The notes beneath the pieces are model-generated. The model was not told the origin of the DNA. It searched no databases and saw nothing but the letters and a program-made list of their open reading frames with translations. Made by a program: the position numbers and the translations under genes. A stretch of 64,000 bases of DNA. Origin: Neurospora intermedia (lineage: Eukaryota; Ascomycota; Sordariomycetes; Sordariales; Sordariaceae). The stretch spans positions 248,001 to 312,000 of the forward strand of contig BTPP01000004.1 in assembly GCA_037102815.1 (NCBI GenBank), given 5' to 3'. Shown here in pieces: positions 22,694 through 34,197 of the stretch (the stretch's first letter is position 1; each line of letters starts with the position of its first letter).

Positions 22694-25414
22694 ATGGGAA
22701 AGAGAAGACTTCCCGTTCCCGCAACGCAGTCTGACAGAACACGCGGTGCATTATGGCCACATCTAAGCACACTCAAGCACTTCCGGGGCAAGAGCACCAA
22801 CATCACACCCTCTACGTCCTCCCCATCGTCGACCCCATCGAAGGCCCCATCTCCTGGTGCGCAACAGACGCCAGATGCTCCAAAGCCCAAACTGGAGCCA
22901 GCAGGGCGCATCCGTCTCAGCGAGGCAGACGTCCTGAATGATCTCAGGACCCATAAAGGTTTCGGCATTCCATCGATTGCGCCAGGCCTTATGGTGACCG
23001 ATTTGCCCAATTTTGACGATGTTACTCCGTATGGTGTGACGGAGCAAGTACAGGAAGAACTCTGGGAGTTGGAAGCCAAGAGGCTCGTCAAGGCTGTCAC
23101 TCAAGAAGAGTCATTGCTCTTCGAAGGATCTGATGATATGGCCATTGATTCCAAGAAGTCATATGCAATTCTCGCTGTTCTCGCGGACCGGATGATGCAA
23201 TGCTTGAATATTTCAACCTACGATGGAGAGAGCCTGTTGGCGCAGCATCACGAAAAACGTTGCGACCGGTCAAAAATGCAAAAATGCAAACTGCTTCTGA
23301 GCTACTTAACCAATATCGAAGACGACGCGACCGAAGCACAAAAGGATGACAATATCAAGGTCAACGATGAAGACTTCTTCAAGTTCGTTGACTATTGCAC
23401 GAGCGTCTCAGTCCGTCTTCTTTGCTCAGCAGTCGACGGACGCTATTTTCAGGCCAGTATCCTTGCGCAAATGGCCAGGTTCTGCACCAAAGTCAAGGTG
23501 CTTTCAGCTGATCTCAAAAAGTACGCCCAAATTTCCCTCGACAATGCTGAGGCTGACAGTGATATCCCGCTGCCCAGGCAACAGGGCATGCGTGGGCATC
23601 AAGGCGGACCTGATCTCTCCGAAGCCGGCATCCTTAACACCGGTGATATTGACCGGTTCATTTCACGATTGGAAGCGGGGAACGGGAATCAAATGGGGCT
23701 TCTGGAATCGGCGAGCAAGAAGAAGGCTCTTCGTTTTAAGTACTGTGAGAAGTGCGACACGTACCGACTCACCCTAACGAGGGTGCTCGAGCACATGATG
23801 ATCCACCTGAGAGGAACCAGCCAACTCACGCAAACATTCCCAACCTCTTACGAGGTTACTCAGATGATCTACGAAACTGGGTTCGAGAGGTCACAGACCA
23901 TGGTGTTTCAGGACGAGGAAAATAATTTTCTCGGAACATCTGACCCGGTAGTGGTAAATTACTGCCGGAATGGTATTCACCTTCTCAATCAGACTCTCAA
24001 TCATTTGTTTGGCAACGGCATGATTTCAGAGTGTTCGCCTGACCCACCCAGTCCTCATCCAACAGTGTTGGATGACAATTCTTCCGTTGGCACAACAATA
24101 TCATGGGACTATTCACCTGACAGAGATGGGGATCCTTTGCAAAAATTTCCTCCCACACCGGCGCAACCTCGACGACTTGCCAAAGTGGAATCAATGTCCA
24201 ACATCATAACGATCATCGTGCCACTGCTGTTAGCAAATCCTTCCACTGGTAACTTCATCCAGAACTTCTTCAGGCTCATCTCCTTCAACAATTTTCTCGT
24301 TGCACGTTCGGTATCTACCTCTACCGCCGCCGCCGCCTACCAAACTCTGCAACCACAACCTGCACAGGAAAGCCCGTTCGAGCCCCACATGTACGGAAAG
24401 TACACCGCTTTCTTCTCGCTCACCACCGAGGAGTACCGCTGCAAACATCATGATAGTCCCGCAGATGCACCCAGGCCTTTGTCCAAAGCTTTGATGCGCC
24501 GCAAGAACCTTCACAGAGGGGACGAAGTTGGCGCCCTTCCCCGCGTGGACAGCATGGCGCGTGCGACCAACAATGGAAAAAACAGAAACAAGAAGAATAC
24601 CCAACAGCACCCCCCTGTCGATGATGGAGACACATTCCAGCGCCGGATCGAAGCCCACCAGAGAGAGCTTGACCGCTATGGGAACAAGATGAAGTCGTGG
24701 GTTGCCGAAGAAAAGGGCATCATGGTCCAGTGCAAGGGCTACGTGGCGCTCACAATGCTTTTCTGTATCGTGCTTGTCAGTGGTGGCATCGCCGTTGGTG
24801 TCTCGGTTGGTCCCCGGATCAGTGCCGTGGATCCCTTCAACATCACGACGTACTGCTGGGTGCTGGCGGCCTTTATCGTGCTGGTCGCCAAGAGTGTCAG
24901 GGTTCACGATTGGCCGTGGAATGACTTTCTACACGGACGGGTCCTCTGCAAGAGTGTCTCTGAGCTATCCTCGGTTACCGGCATTGGCGACCAGCTCATC
25001 CTGGCCAAACTGTTGCAGGACGAATCTCTCTCTCGCTTGGAGACGCGAGGACCATTCAATGCAGTGTTCCGCAGGCGAAAAGGCGAAGGGTTTTCGATTG
25101 ATCGACCGATAAGCATGTGGACGATGCTTTTGAGCGGGTTGATCATGATTGAGGTTGAGTCAGTTGGGGGTAAGGCACTGGTCTGTTTGGATCTTAGGAG
25201 GGGCACAGCCATCGAAAGAATTAGTAGCATGGCGGATTACCAAGAAGACGAGGAAAAGAGGTCGAAGTATATCCATTGCAGAAATATCCCGGGCAGGAAG
25301 GAGCTGGCTGATGAAGGCCACAGAGATCCCAACAAGCTGATTCTTGACCATGGGGATATCTTGTGGATCAGATCGCTGGGTTTCTATTCCAACAAGGACG
25401 CGATGTTCATCTAG
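22694..25414 (+). CDS. Hypothetical C2H2-finger and membrane protein
   Basis: One exon of 906 aa. I do not recognise the family. The N-terminus is basic then Ser/Thr/Pro-rich. A single classical C2H2 spacing, C-x2-C-x12-H-x3-H, lies at about 350-370. Two strongly hydrophobic helices at about 681-705 and 716-735 predict a hairpin in a membrane, followed by a charged domain of about 170 aa. The open frame extends 81 bp upstream without ATG, so 22694 (context ACAATGG) is the start. A zinc finger with C-terminal transmembrane segments is an unusual combination. It is divergent from the AAA ATPase gene. The function is unknown. Confidence 0.8.
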   Translation: MGKRRLPVPATQSDRTRGALWPHLSTLKHFRGKSTNITPSTSSPSSTPSKAPSPGAQQTPDAPKPKLEPAGRIRLSEADVLNDLRTHKGFGIPSIAPGLMVTDLPNFDDVTPYGVTEQVQEELWELEAKRLVKAVTQEESLLFEGSDDMAIDSKKSYAILAVLADRMMQCLNISTYDGESLLAQHHEKRCDRSKMQKCKLLLSYLTNIEDDATEAQKDDNIKVNDEDFFKFVDYCTSVSVRLLCSAVDGRYFQASILAQMARFCTKVKVLSADLKKYAQISLDNAEADSDIPLPRQQGMRGHQGGPDLSEAGILNTGDIDRFISRLEAGNGNQMGLLESASKKKALRFKYCEKCDTYRLTLTRVLEHMMIHLRGTSQLTQTFPTSYEVTQMIYETGFERSQTMVFQDEENNFLGTSDPVVVNYCRNGIHLLNQTLNHLFGNGMISECSPDPPSPHPTVLDDNSSVGTTISWDYSPDRDGDPLQKFPPTPAQPRRLAKVESMSNIITIIVPLLLANPSTGNFIQNFFRLISFNNFLVARSVSTSTAAAAYQTLQPQPAQESPFEPHMYGKYTAFFSLTTEEYRCKHHDSPADAPRPLSKALMRRKNLHRGDEVGALPRVDSMARATNNGKNRNKKNTQQHPPVDDGDTFQRRIEAHQRELDRYGNKMKSWVAEEKGIMVQCKGYVALTMLFCIVLVSGGIAVGVSVGPRISAVDPFNITTYCWVLAAFIVLVAKSVRVHDWPWNDFLHGRVLCKSVSELSSVTGIGDQLILAKLLQDESLSRLETRGPFNAVFRRRKGEGFSIDRPISMWTMLLSGLIMIEVESVGGKALVCLDLRRGTAIERISSMADYQEDEEKRSKYIHCRNIPGRKELADEGHRDPNKLILDHGDILWIRSLGFYSNKDAMFI

Positions 25415-25693
25415 GACTATTTGCAAGTTTTTCGCTACCTAAGTCAAAATCCTTTGGATACAATACAACTGAACTTCACACAAGCCAACTCACAAACGAG
25501 TAGGTACATATGTATCTGCCATGTAGAAAGGATTGGAGTCGTGGGACCAGAAAACAGCCCGACATAATGGCTTGCGCAGTCAGATCGGCCCACCTGACTC
25601 ATCCGGCGTACAGCTTCCACGTAACCAGTCAGCCAATTCCTACCTCCAGCAAAAGAACCCAAGACCGACCAAAAAAACGAAAAAAAAACAAAA

Positions 25694-25796
25694 GGCCTCA
25701 ACTGGGATTCGAACCCAGGACCTCGCACATTGGTGTCGCTTGTCACAAGCAAGGGTATATCCCGAAGCGCGAATCATACCACTAGACCATTGAGGC
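25694..25796 (-). tRNA. tRNA-Pro (CGG) with intron
   Basis: The 7-bp acceptor stem GCCTCAA/TTGAGGC, the D-arm with A box TGGTCTAGTGG and the T-arm with B box GGTTCGAATCCC are all present on the minus strand. The anticodon loop reads TTCGGG, giving anticodon CGG, interrupted after position 37 by an intron of about 31 nt. The discriminator base is C. A T-rich stretch follows the 3' end and would serve as the Pol III terminator. Confidence 0.93.
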
Positions 25797-26877
25797 AATT
25801 ACGTGGTTTGTTGACAGTAGTTCTTGAAAACAGCTTTCAAGAATAACCAACCATTGACAATCTGGTAGTACTGTTACCTACCTACCCACCTTACTCTACT
25901 TACAACAACTGAACTTTGAGGAAGCATCACCACCCAGGTAGGTAGGTTTCTCATGCATAGCAGGCTGACTAGTGCAACTAGCTTTGCAGGGAATTGAAGT
26001 TATTACAGTGTCTTGGCATTTTCTTACCTAGGTACGTGACCTTGGCTTGGCTTCTTGGTGGAGATATTTCCTGTCCCCTCGTCGTCGTCGTCGTCGTTTT
26101 CAACACGGCAGTAGACTAATGAATGTTTTGGATCCAATGCCTTGGAAGGTCTTGGTTGCGAATTGCAAAGTGCCACCAAAGATTTGGTTACGTTGGTTGT
26201 CGTGAAATATCTAGAGATCAAGTTGTGCCTGCCTTCCAACGTCCTTATTGTCTCTTTTGTGTCCAGGATTTCTTTGTTACACTACAGTCAGAGTGGTAAT
26301 CACTCAAAGAGGCGCTTGCCGTAGGTTGACAAAGAACTAAAGTCGGGGTTGTGCTTGCCCCTAGAATGGGTCGCAGTCATTCACTGGAAACATTGATACA
26401 CTGTACAGTTTCACAACATCATCACCAGATGAAGCACACCTCTGTGACCATCACACGATGACACGTCTGTGAGAAACTTCAAGCTCGATATATAGTGGTT
26501 TTTTACAATTGGCGATGTCGGTTGTTGCACGTTGTGCACGATTCTAGTGACAGTCCCAGTTTGCCGTTGTAAGCAATCGATACGCCGCCAATACCAAACT
26601 TACGGTAATAATCACATGTATACATCACATCATGGACACCTTTGGGACACTCGCTGATAAAGACGTCATTAGCATATCCTTTGCACAAGCACTTGGACAA
26701 AAAGCTTTGATGGAGGAGTTTGGGTTTTTATCTGCTTTCTTTTTGTTTTGTTTAGGTTTTCTTGTTCCTATACACCGCGGCACCATGGCCGTACATTCCT
26801 ACTCGCTACATGCATGCTGACCAACAACTCCTCTCCTGATTCCTGACTACTGATCCATATCATATTAACAACGTCCT
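25797..26877. other. Intergenic, no supported gene
   Basis: Contains short CTACCTACC and CAGGTAGGTAGG micro-repeats and a TCG trinucleotide run (about 26080-26096). Short open frames have no family features. Confidence 0.5.
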
Positions 26878-28966
26878 TTACTGAGCCTCAAGATCATTGT
26901 TACTGTTGGTATAAGAGTGGTCCCTCCACAAGAACCAAAGGGGATTCGAAAAAATGCCGAACACTCGCGAGAACACGCGGAAGAAGAAATTGCCAGCTTT
27001 GAAAGGGAATCCGGCCATGAAGTTGATGATACCAAATGTGCCTGATAAACAAAGGTTATTAGTAAAGATTTTGCAAATATAGTGAAAAACAATGATCGAA
27101 AGAATGCACACCTTGAGAGAGTCTTGACACCACGCCTTCCCGTTTCGTGTCCTTGGAGGGAGCGTAACGGTCCTTGAACCACGGATGAGCCATGATCTCG
27201 GCCGTGCTCACCCGATCCTCAGGCATCCACTTGAAGATACTGTGGAGCAAATCCGAAAACACCTCAATGTCATCGAACTTCTTCGTAGGAGACTGGTCGT
27301 CGTCCATGTCTTCCTCTTCCTCTATCTGTTCCCAAGTATAACTTGGTAATTTTGTCTTATCCCTCGCCCACTGAGCTTCAATAGCAGCCCCGCTGCGCTT
27401 TGTGTGCAGCGTTTCCAGCCCCAACGACATTCTAGACCTGATCGGGTCCTCGTAGCCCGACTCCATTTTGGCGTACTCCTTTTCCTCTTTCCATCGCTTG
27501 ATCGAAAACGATATGGGACTCAACACTGACTTGCCCGTCTCCGGATCAGTCACCATGTCGACATCCTGCAGTGCGGTCCCATCTGGACCCCAAACTCCCT
27601 TGTACCACGCCCTGAATTCTGAGCGAAAGGGCTCTGGGATAGGACCCATGACCAGCTCCATGTTCTTGACCCCATACAACTTGTCGCTGGAGTCCGCAAA
27701 GGGGAAGTAGTCCAACACAAGCTCAGCAAGCGTAACGCCAAGAGACCAGATATCGCTCTTTGGTCCGAGCTTGACCAATGTTTTCTCTTTGCCCTCTTGG
27801 TTCTTGCCTGTGATTGCTTCCTCTGGTGGTGCGTAGCCCAGCGGGATTCCCGTTCCTTTGCCAGTTGGCTCGGTGACAGGATATGATACACCAAAATCGA
27901 TGACGGCAACGCTTGGTGAACACCATCCTCCACGGATCAACTTGAACATGTCCGCCTGTCCAACCAGATACCGAGGAAGTTCTCTTGGCCATTCCTTCTC
28001 TTCTTCATTGGCTCCGTCCTTGTTGTTCTTGTCGAGTGGGGTTCTGGTGAGTTTCGCCATCTGCACGCCTCCCAAAGCGTCCACCAGCTCTTCATCGCCC
28101 ATTCTCTCTACTTCCTCGTTCAGGCAGAATAGAATGTTGGCTGGCCGGAAATCCCCGTGACATAGCCCCTTTTGGTGCAAGAAGTGCATGGCCTCAACAA
28201 GCTGGAAACACACATGTTTGACCAGATCCGTGACGTGTCCGTAGGTGGCACAGAATGACTCTAGGTTGGGACCAAGAAAGGGGGCGATGAGACAGAGGTG
28301 CGAGCCGTTGGGCTGGTAGGGGAGCCAGAAGTGCTCATAGGGCAAAGCGATGTGGTATTTTCGGAGAAGATCTTGGGCGGTCTCGTGTGCTCGGGAGGCA
28401 TGAGGAAAGCACTGTGAGAGACCCTCTTCGTGGGAGACGGAGTTGGTGAGAAGTTGTAGGGCCCTGAAATCAGGACACGCCTTGGCCGCCTTTTCGGATG
28501 CATCAGCGGAAAGAATCTTGAGCGCTTTGGGTTTGCCGTCCTGAGTGTCGCGACAGAGCCAGACAGTGCCGAAGCCGCCGTGACCGAGCTTGTGGAGGAC
28601 GCGAAAGCGGGAAGGGTCGGAGATAGGGCCAAGAGTATCGCCTAGGTGAACGGGGTGGAAGCCGCCAGGGCCGTAGTCGCTCAGAGCTTCAATGGGACTA
28701 GTCATGTCGTCGTCGTGAATGTCGAAGTATTCAGGCTCTGATGAGTCCGACTTGGTGTCGTCGATATCTTGCTGGGCCTCAACCCCCACCTTGACATGAT
28801 CTTCTCGCGGACACTCTCGAGGACAATCGTTAGGGACAGCGATGTAGGGGGAGCTGCTGTTCTTTGGGGGAGACGGCGCGGTAGGAGGGGGAGTCGGATC
28901 GCTGGTTATGACATGCGCTTTCCTGTCGTTCTCCATCTTTTTATTCTCCATTTTGTCGGTTGTCAT
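26878..28966 (-). CDS. SRPK-like protein kinase, module 1 (K1)
   Basis: Exons 28966..27112 and 27041..26878 give 672 aa. After an acidic/proline-rich N-terminus the protein has the SRPK-type entry G-G-F-H-P-V-x-L-G-D, glycine loop G-H-G-G-F-G-T-V-W (about 129-136), Lys150, and catalytic loop H-G-D-F-R-P-A-N (about 270-277). In that loop Arg replaces the usual R of HRD-x-K and the lysine of K-P-x-N. D-F-G is intact (V-I-D-F-G-V-S-Y-P), A-P-P-E-E takes the APE place, and S-D-I-W-S-L-G follows. The last exon adds a hydrophobic, Phe-rich tail of about 53 aa that may bind membrane. SRPKs phosphorylate RS-rich proteins, but this divergent type need not. It is divergently paired with the A-family gene at 30309, the same arrangement as at 45.9-49.5 and 53.9-57.4 kb. 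Confidence 0.9.
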
Positions 28967-30308
28967 GTCGTCGACGGTCTTGATGATGGTTGCGCTGCGT
29001 GCCTGTGATGATTTGTCAAGAGATATACAAGGGAGGAAGTGATTGATTTGGCTTGTAAGATTATGGAAGCGTTCACAGTCACCAACTTGGAGATTTGTGA
29101 TCGTAAAAGATGGGTCGCGACCTGAACACAAGGTTTGTTCGGAGTGAAGTGTTCAGTTCATTGGTTTGGGAGACAAAGAACGAACTGAAGCCGTGGCTTG
29201 CGGGAAGCAAACCGTTTGCGCACTGTGGCTGGAGAGAGGCTCGGGAGGTACGTACCACTACGGTATCCCAAGTCAGTTCTTTGTCAAACCTTGGGAGGCA
29301 GGAACGTTCAATCCTTTGGCCAAGCGAAATTATGTCCGTGACTCTTTCCTGTCCGTTGCCAGTGTGGTTTTGTCACGTAATCGATCCCACCGCATTTGCT
29401 GCGATGGAAATCCACAGCTGTCTTGTCCTCTTCCATCATCAAATGTGCCCGGCTTCATCCACAAACTCACATGAGCAACCGTTCAGTACATACAAATTGA
29501 CAAACGTCAAACAACTTGTCAATCCTGATATAAACTGAAGTCTTCTTTTCCTTGAGACACTGTCAGGGAGCTAGTTCTCCGGCGTCATTTTCTTCTTCAT
29601 TGTGGACCGTATATTTCTTTCCTGTATCCTCGTATCGAATGCGTCTCTCGTTCCCCATCCACCATGAAACTTAAAGACAAAGCATCTTTGCGCAGATGAA
29701 GAACTTCTCCCAGTCTGTCCACCATCGTCCGCCAATTTGAGACACCATCCACACAGCCAGCTCTTTGATCCCCCATTCACCATGCCCTCGTGTCTGAGGT
29801 CTACGAGCCTTGATGGCTCAGGTTCGGCTCCAAGGTCATAGCCGTCAAGATCAGACTTGTTACCTGAGCAACTCAAAGGTGTACCGCCATGACTTGCCAT
29901 CCAAAACCATTCACTCCCATATTCGAGGTTAATGAACCACAGGTTCAAGGTCCTGGACTTCAAAATCAGACTTGTTACCCAGCCAACACCAAGCTTCACC
30001 TGAACCTATGCGTCCCAGGCCATTCACTCCGACAGTCCAAGTGAAACGATCACAGGTCTCAAGGTCCAGATATTCCATTTCTTCTGGTAGATAAAATGCG
30101 CTCTCGCACAATTCCTCTCCTCTTTTGTCCAACCACTTTCAGTCCTCCAGACACCAGTGTCCAACGACAGCACAACGTGATCAAAGGAACTTTTACCTTC
30201 AAAGCATTGCAAACCAACCAACACAACCAGGCAAGTAAGCTACTCAATATAATTCTGTTCTCAATGTCTCCCCAGTCTAACTCTTTGTGCATAAGTAGAA
30301 GCAACAAG
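28967..30308. other. Divergent promoter region of module 1
   Basis: 1.34 kb between the kinase and A-family starts. No gene is supported. It contains the imperfect tandem repeat at 29760-30080. Confidence 0.5.
29760..30080. repeat. Imperfect ~115-bp tandem repeat, about 2.5 copies
   Basis: Units starting TCAGACTTGTTACC at 29851 and 29966 share the order CCATTCAC...AGGTT/AGGTC...CAAGGTCC. A partial unit precedes them (CCATTCACCATGC near 29774). The copies are diverged and lie in the divergent region upstream of the A-family gene. Confidence 0.6.
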
Positions 30309-31163
30309 ATGCCTCCCACCGGACCTTGGAGAACCAAAGACGGCAAGATCCCCGGCATGGAACGGCGGATCCCTAACCCCACCAGCCACATCCGATTTTA
30401 TCCTGGAGATCGAATTGAAGGCAATGGCTTAGACCTCAACACCATTTTGAGAAAGAAGGCGGCTGCGGCCACGGCCCGCGACAAGTTTCAGAAGGATGCC
30501 GGCGGTAGAGGACTAGGTGGCTGGGGTCCCAGCTCCCGAGGACGGGGGCCCGCAGGATCCAGAAGCAGCGACAATGCCAGAACGTTTGACCCGGCACAAT
30601 TCGGCCTCGAGCGCGATGAGAATATTGTGTGGATTGAGGAGCCACGCAGGCGCTTCGCAAAGAACGAGCAGGGCAATGAAAACTTCGCCCAAGTTCAGAC
30701 CATAATTCGCCAGCGATTGTCACTCCTCGGTCTCGACTACGCAGTAGTCCGTACCGGTCCTCACGAGGACCAAAACTTGCATGACGAACTGGGAACTGTT
30801 CGGAAACAGACCAACGTCATCACCGGGCGAGTCTCGAATGAGACTTTGCCAGCAGATCTTCATGTCACATTATATGCTGGCAGGAAGAATGGGATGAGGG
30901 GGGACGAGTTATATTTGCAAGGGCACATATACTTACGAAAGGCTCTTCGCGGGAACGGGGAGGATAGAGACGAGTTTAACTACGAGTATCTAGCAGACCC
31001 GTCGACAAGGAAATACGTTCTCTGGGGGGATCGCCCTCGCTCCGAGGAGTGGTGGCTTACACCCAACACGTACCCTGCGTCCTCAGGGCCCGCGCCTGTG
31101 CTCGAGCTTGCCGCGAGTACAACGGAGGATCTTGAGAAGACAACAGCCAACCTCAAGATCTGA
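30309..31163 (+). CDS. A-family protein, module 1 (A1)
   Basis: A single exon gives 284 aa; I do not recognise the family. It shares with the proteins at 48845, 56717 and 60939 a core reading V-x-W-I-x-x-P, then L-x-Y-x-V-V-R-x-G-x-His152-E, then D-x-His185-V-T-L-Y, then L-Q-G-His206-I-Y, then D-P-S-T-R-K and E-E-W-W. The first 90 residues are specific to this copy and include a Gly/Arg-rich stretch (about 64-85). No signal peptide or membrane segment is seen. The start at 30309 has A at -3; an in-frame ATG at 30264 would add 15 residues. It is divergently paired with kinase K1. The three conserved histidines suggest catalysis or metal binding, by inference only. A truncated copy follows at 31951. 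Confidence 0.8.
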   Translation: MPPTGPWRTKDGKIPGMERRIPNPTSHIRFYPGDRIEGNGLDLNTILRKKAAAATARDKFQKDAGGRGLGGWGPSSRGRGPAGSRSSDNARTFDPAQFGLERDENIVWIEEPRRRFAKNEQGNENFAQVQTIIRQRLSLLGLDYAVVRTGPHEDQNLHDELGTVRKQTNVITGRVSNETLPADLHVTLYAGRKNGMRGDELYLQGHIYLRKALRGNGEDRDEFNYEYLADPSTRKYVLWGDRPRSEEWWLTPNTYPASSGPAPVLELAASTTEDLEKTTANLKI

Positions 31164-31950
31164 GGGGCCGGAAGCTCTCCTTTTGCAAACCGGATCGGTC
31201 TTTTCCTTTCAACTTGGCTTTTTCTTTCTTTCTTCTCTTTGGCGAGATACCCCAGCATTGTTTTCGCGTTTTCAACTCTCAACGTACCTCTACCTATGGA
31301 CCCTCTTCTCATCACTGTTTTCGGCATCATCAGCATCACTTTCTCAGCATCTTGAGCACCAACAGTATTACCAGCATAACCGGGAGGATAATCGGGCAGT
31401 ATCACGACCACCTTTACAGCATTTCTCGGCGTTCTACTCTTCTCTCATTTTCTCATCTGTCCTCCATTTCTTTTCTACTTGTGATCACATTGAAGAAAAG
31501 CTTCTGCTTCGAACCAGGTCGGTCGGGCTCAGAGACGCACTTCATCAAGGCGTGGAGGTGTCAATGACCAAGGGAATGGGCGCATGGGAAGACGGTGTGG
31601 AAATATCTTCGTCGATTATTAGGCATATATTCATCAACATTCCTTATATGACAGTTCTGTGTGCTTGTGATTCTGTATGTTTAGAAGCTTGACTGTGTTT
31701 GTTGTCATTCCGCTAGCCGTGCAAATGACCGTCATTTAGTCGTTTGCTGTAGAAAAGCGCAATATACCTCTACGACTCCCTTCTGCTAACTTCTTGTCTT
31801 AGTCGGGTTAGGAGTATATAACTGGAAAGTCGTATTTTTTTTAGCAGAGTCATACCTACAAAACCACCATCAGACTACCTCTACGAACGTAGTCACCTTA
31901 TATAGAAGTACCTAACTCTCAACATCGATCAACAACTCCAGTTCAGCCAC
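31164..31950. other. Intergenic between A1 and its truncated copy
   Basis: No gene supported. Three TACCTCTAC micro-repeats (about 31286, 31767 and 31879) are present. Confidence 0.5.
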
Positions 31951-32349
31951 GTCCAGGCTGTTAGTCGAGACCGCTCCACTAACTTTCATTGCTTGGACTA
32001 CGCCGTTGTCCGCGCTGGGCCTCACGAGAGCCGAAATCAACATGATGATATTGGCACTATCCTGAGGCACACCAACGAGGCCACGGGAAAAGAACAGAAT
32101 GCGACCACCAAAGATAACATACACATCACTTTGTATGCGGGGAGGAGAAATGGCCGGCGGGGGGAGGAACTGTACCTCCAGGGACATATCTACCTGGAGA
32201 AAGCCCTGAAGCCCGACGGCGAGGACGACGGCGACTTCAATTATGTTTACCTGGCGGACTCCTCCCGCCGCCAGTTTATTAAGCATGGCGAGTCACCCGC
32301 CTCGGAAGAGTGGTGGATCACGGAGAACACGCACAAGGTGTCTTCGTAA
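31951..32349 (+). pseudogene. 5'-truncated copy of A1
   Basis: An open frame from about 31951 to the stop at 32349 matches A1 from the segment before L-D-Y-A-V-V-R through D-x-H-I-T-L-Y, L-Q-G-H-I-Y and E-E-W-W. The first ~125 residues are missing, no ATG precedes the conserved part in frame, and a stop lies just upstream. It has no kinase neighbour. It is probably a partial duplication of the upstream gene, not a functional gene. Confidence 0.75.
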
Positions 32350-32918
32350 GCGGTGATTCATTCTGTCGGGCCTCCTCAGCGTCCTCTTTCAACATATCAG
32401 CGATAGCGATGGATCAGATTTCAAAGGCGATGTATCAACATTCAGGAGTTGGTTGACATCTTTAACATAGCTTGTAGTCAGAGACGGGTACATGTAGTTG
32501 AGGTCTGGTAATTGAGTTGCATTCTACTTGGGTGTGATAAGGTAGGTACAGTAGAAGAAGACTCGGGCGTTGATTCATTAGCTATAAAAATTATCAGCGA
32601 GAAACGATGGAGTGTCCATCGCCTCCTTTATCGGAAGACATACACATGTCGCCTGTAGGTACCTAGTCCACCGCAAAACATCAGCAAACAGGTAACCCCA
32701 TTTCACAACTGAATGCAAGCCCACCGAGTGCCATGCAATGATCCACTTGTTCCATTAACCCACATCTAGTATACACCTTCCTTTGTAGAGCGAGTGTCTT
32801 AGCATCTTGATTCAAATCGCGGTTATGTTCGTGCAGTGTTTGCATGCCGACTTTTCATGCAGTGCCGTGCCCTGTTGAATTTCATGCAGCACTTTGCTTC
32901 CAGCGTACCTAGAGGTAA

Positions 32919-33358
32919 GGCCGTGTTCGGGGCCGCTGTAGAGCTGTAGAGATAACCTTGCCTTACTGTACATGGTCCGCAGCTGCACTCCCTGCACAGT
33001 AATGCAATAGTTAAGGCTCTTCTAGAAAGCTCTTTACTGCTTTGTGTTCGTTGACCTTTGGCTATAAAGGATTGGAGTACTATATTTATAGGGGGGTAAG
33101 CGCTGAGGGGCCTTCTATACAGTCTTAAACATGGGGTCAGGGTCCTTTATAAATGTTAAGAATCTGGCATATCGCGGTAAGGATCCTGGCCTTCTGATTG
33201 GTCAGATGGAGGATTTGGGGTAAGTGCAGGTGGTTGCAGTTGACTGCAGATTTTTACAGAAATCGAGCCGAATGCGAAAATTGTAGCTGTAAGACTGTAG
33301 CTTACAGCCACCAAAACTGGGTTTTCTCTACAGCTCTACAGCGGCCCCGAACACGGCC
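32919..33358. mobile_element. PIF/Harbinger-like MITE, 440 bp
   Basis: Perfect inverted termini GGCCGTGTTCGGGGCCGC extend to about 34 bp and are flanked by TAA (32916-32918 and 33359-33361). A 3-bp TWA duplication and GGCC-type ends fit PIF/Harbinger non-autonomous elements. The interior has no coding potential but contains further CTGTAG/CTACAG inverted motifs. Confidence 0.8.
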
Positions 33359-33361
33359 TAA

Positions 33362-34123
33362 ATAACAAAACCCACATCCTGAGTATCCTGTGAAACCTTG
33401 AACTGCATCAACAAAAGACGAATATGTAATAAGCTGCCGGTCCGAGTGGAGAAGGGACAGACTTAAAGATCTAGATAGAAGTGCCCGTCAAAAGATAAAG
33501 AACCACAGGCCTCCATGTTGCCAGCGTGCCAAGCGTGCCCAGCGTACCGGTAGGCCCGGGGGGACGGGCCCGGGCGGATTACAGCACGAGCCGCCAAGAA
33601 TTCCTCCTCTCTAGTGTGCACTACACTAACACCAACGGCGCATTCTCTCGCAACCCTTCCTTGTATACGATAATCGCAGACACTTGCAACTTGCTTGCTT
33701 GTATTGAGCAATGAACCCTTTACACATCATACAGAGGCCGATAAAATGTCAATGACTCCCATTGGACTAGGATTGGGTGGTACCTTAGTCGGCGAGTGTA
33801 CCTAGGTAGGTACCTTTATATATATAAGGTACCGCGTTGCAAATCGGCGATCCACCGCCAAGACCTATCATCCACTATCCTCCACTGCCTTACCCACCAC
33901 CATCCACAGCACACCTCCACAGCACACCTCCACTGCAACTCCATCAGTCCATCTTCCCACCTCCACTTACCCACCACTCCTCCACCATCATCCACCACAC
34001 TGCATACCATCGCGATCTCCGAAATCTTATACATACATTCCACCTCAACTTTATAAATCCCTCATCCAACCTCCCTCCTCCAACACCAGCAACCACAAAA
34101 ACTTGCTGTATCAATCAAAACAT
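33362..34123. other. Intergenic, no supported gene
   Basis: A CCTAGGTAGGTACC micro-repeat (about 33801-33814) is followed by a C/A-rich CCACC/TCCACC stretch (33850-34090). No coding features were seen. Confidence 0.5.
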
Positions 34124-34197
34124 TCCCTCGTGGCGCAATTGGCTAGCGCGTCAGACTGTTAATCTGGAGGCTGTAAGTTCGATCCTTACCGAGGGAG
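34124..34197 (+). tRNA. tRNA-Asn (GTT)
   Basis: 74 nt without intron. Acceptor stem TCCCTCG/CGAGGGA, A box TGGCGCAATTGG, anticodon loop CTGTTAA with anticodon GTT, and B box AGTTCGATCCT. A T-rich run follows within 15 bp as a Pol III terminator. Confidence 0.95.
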
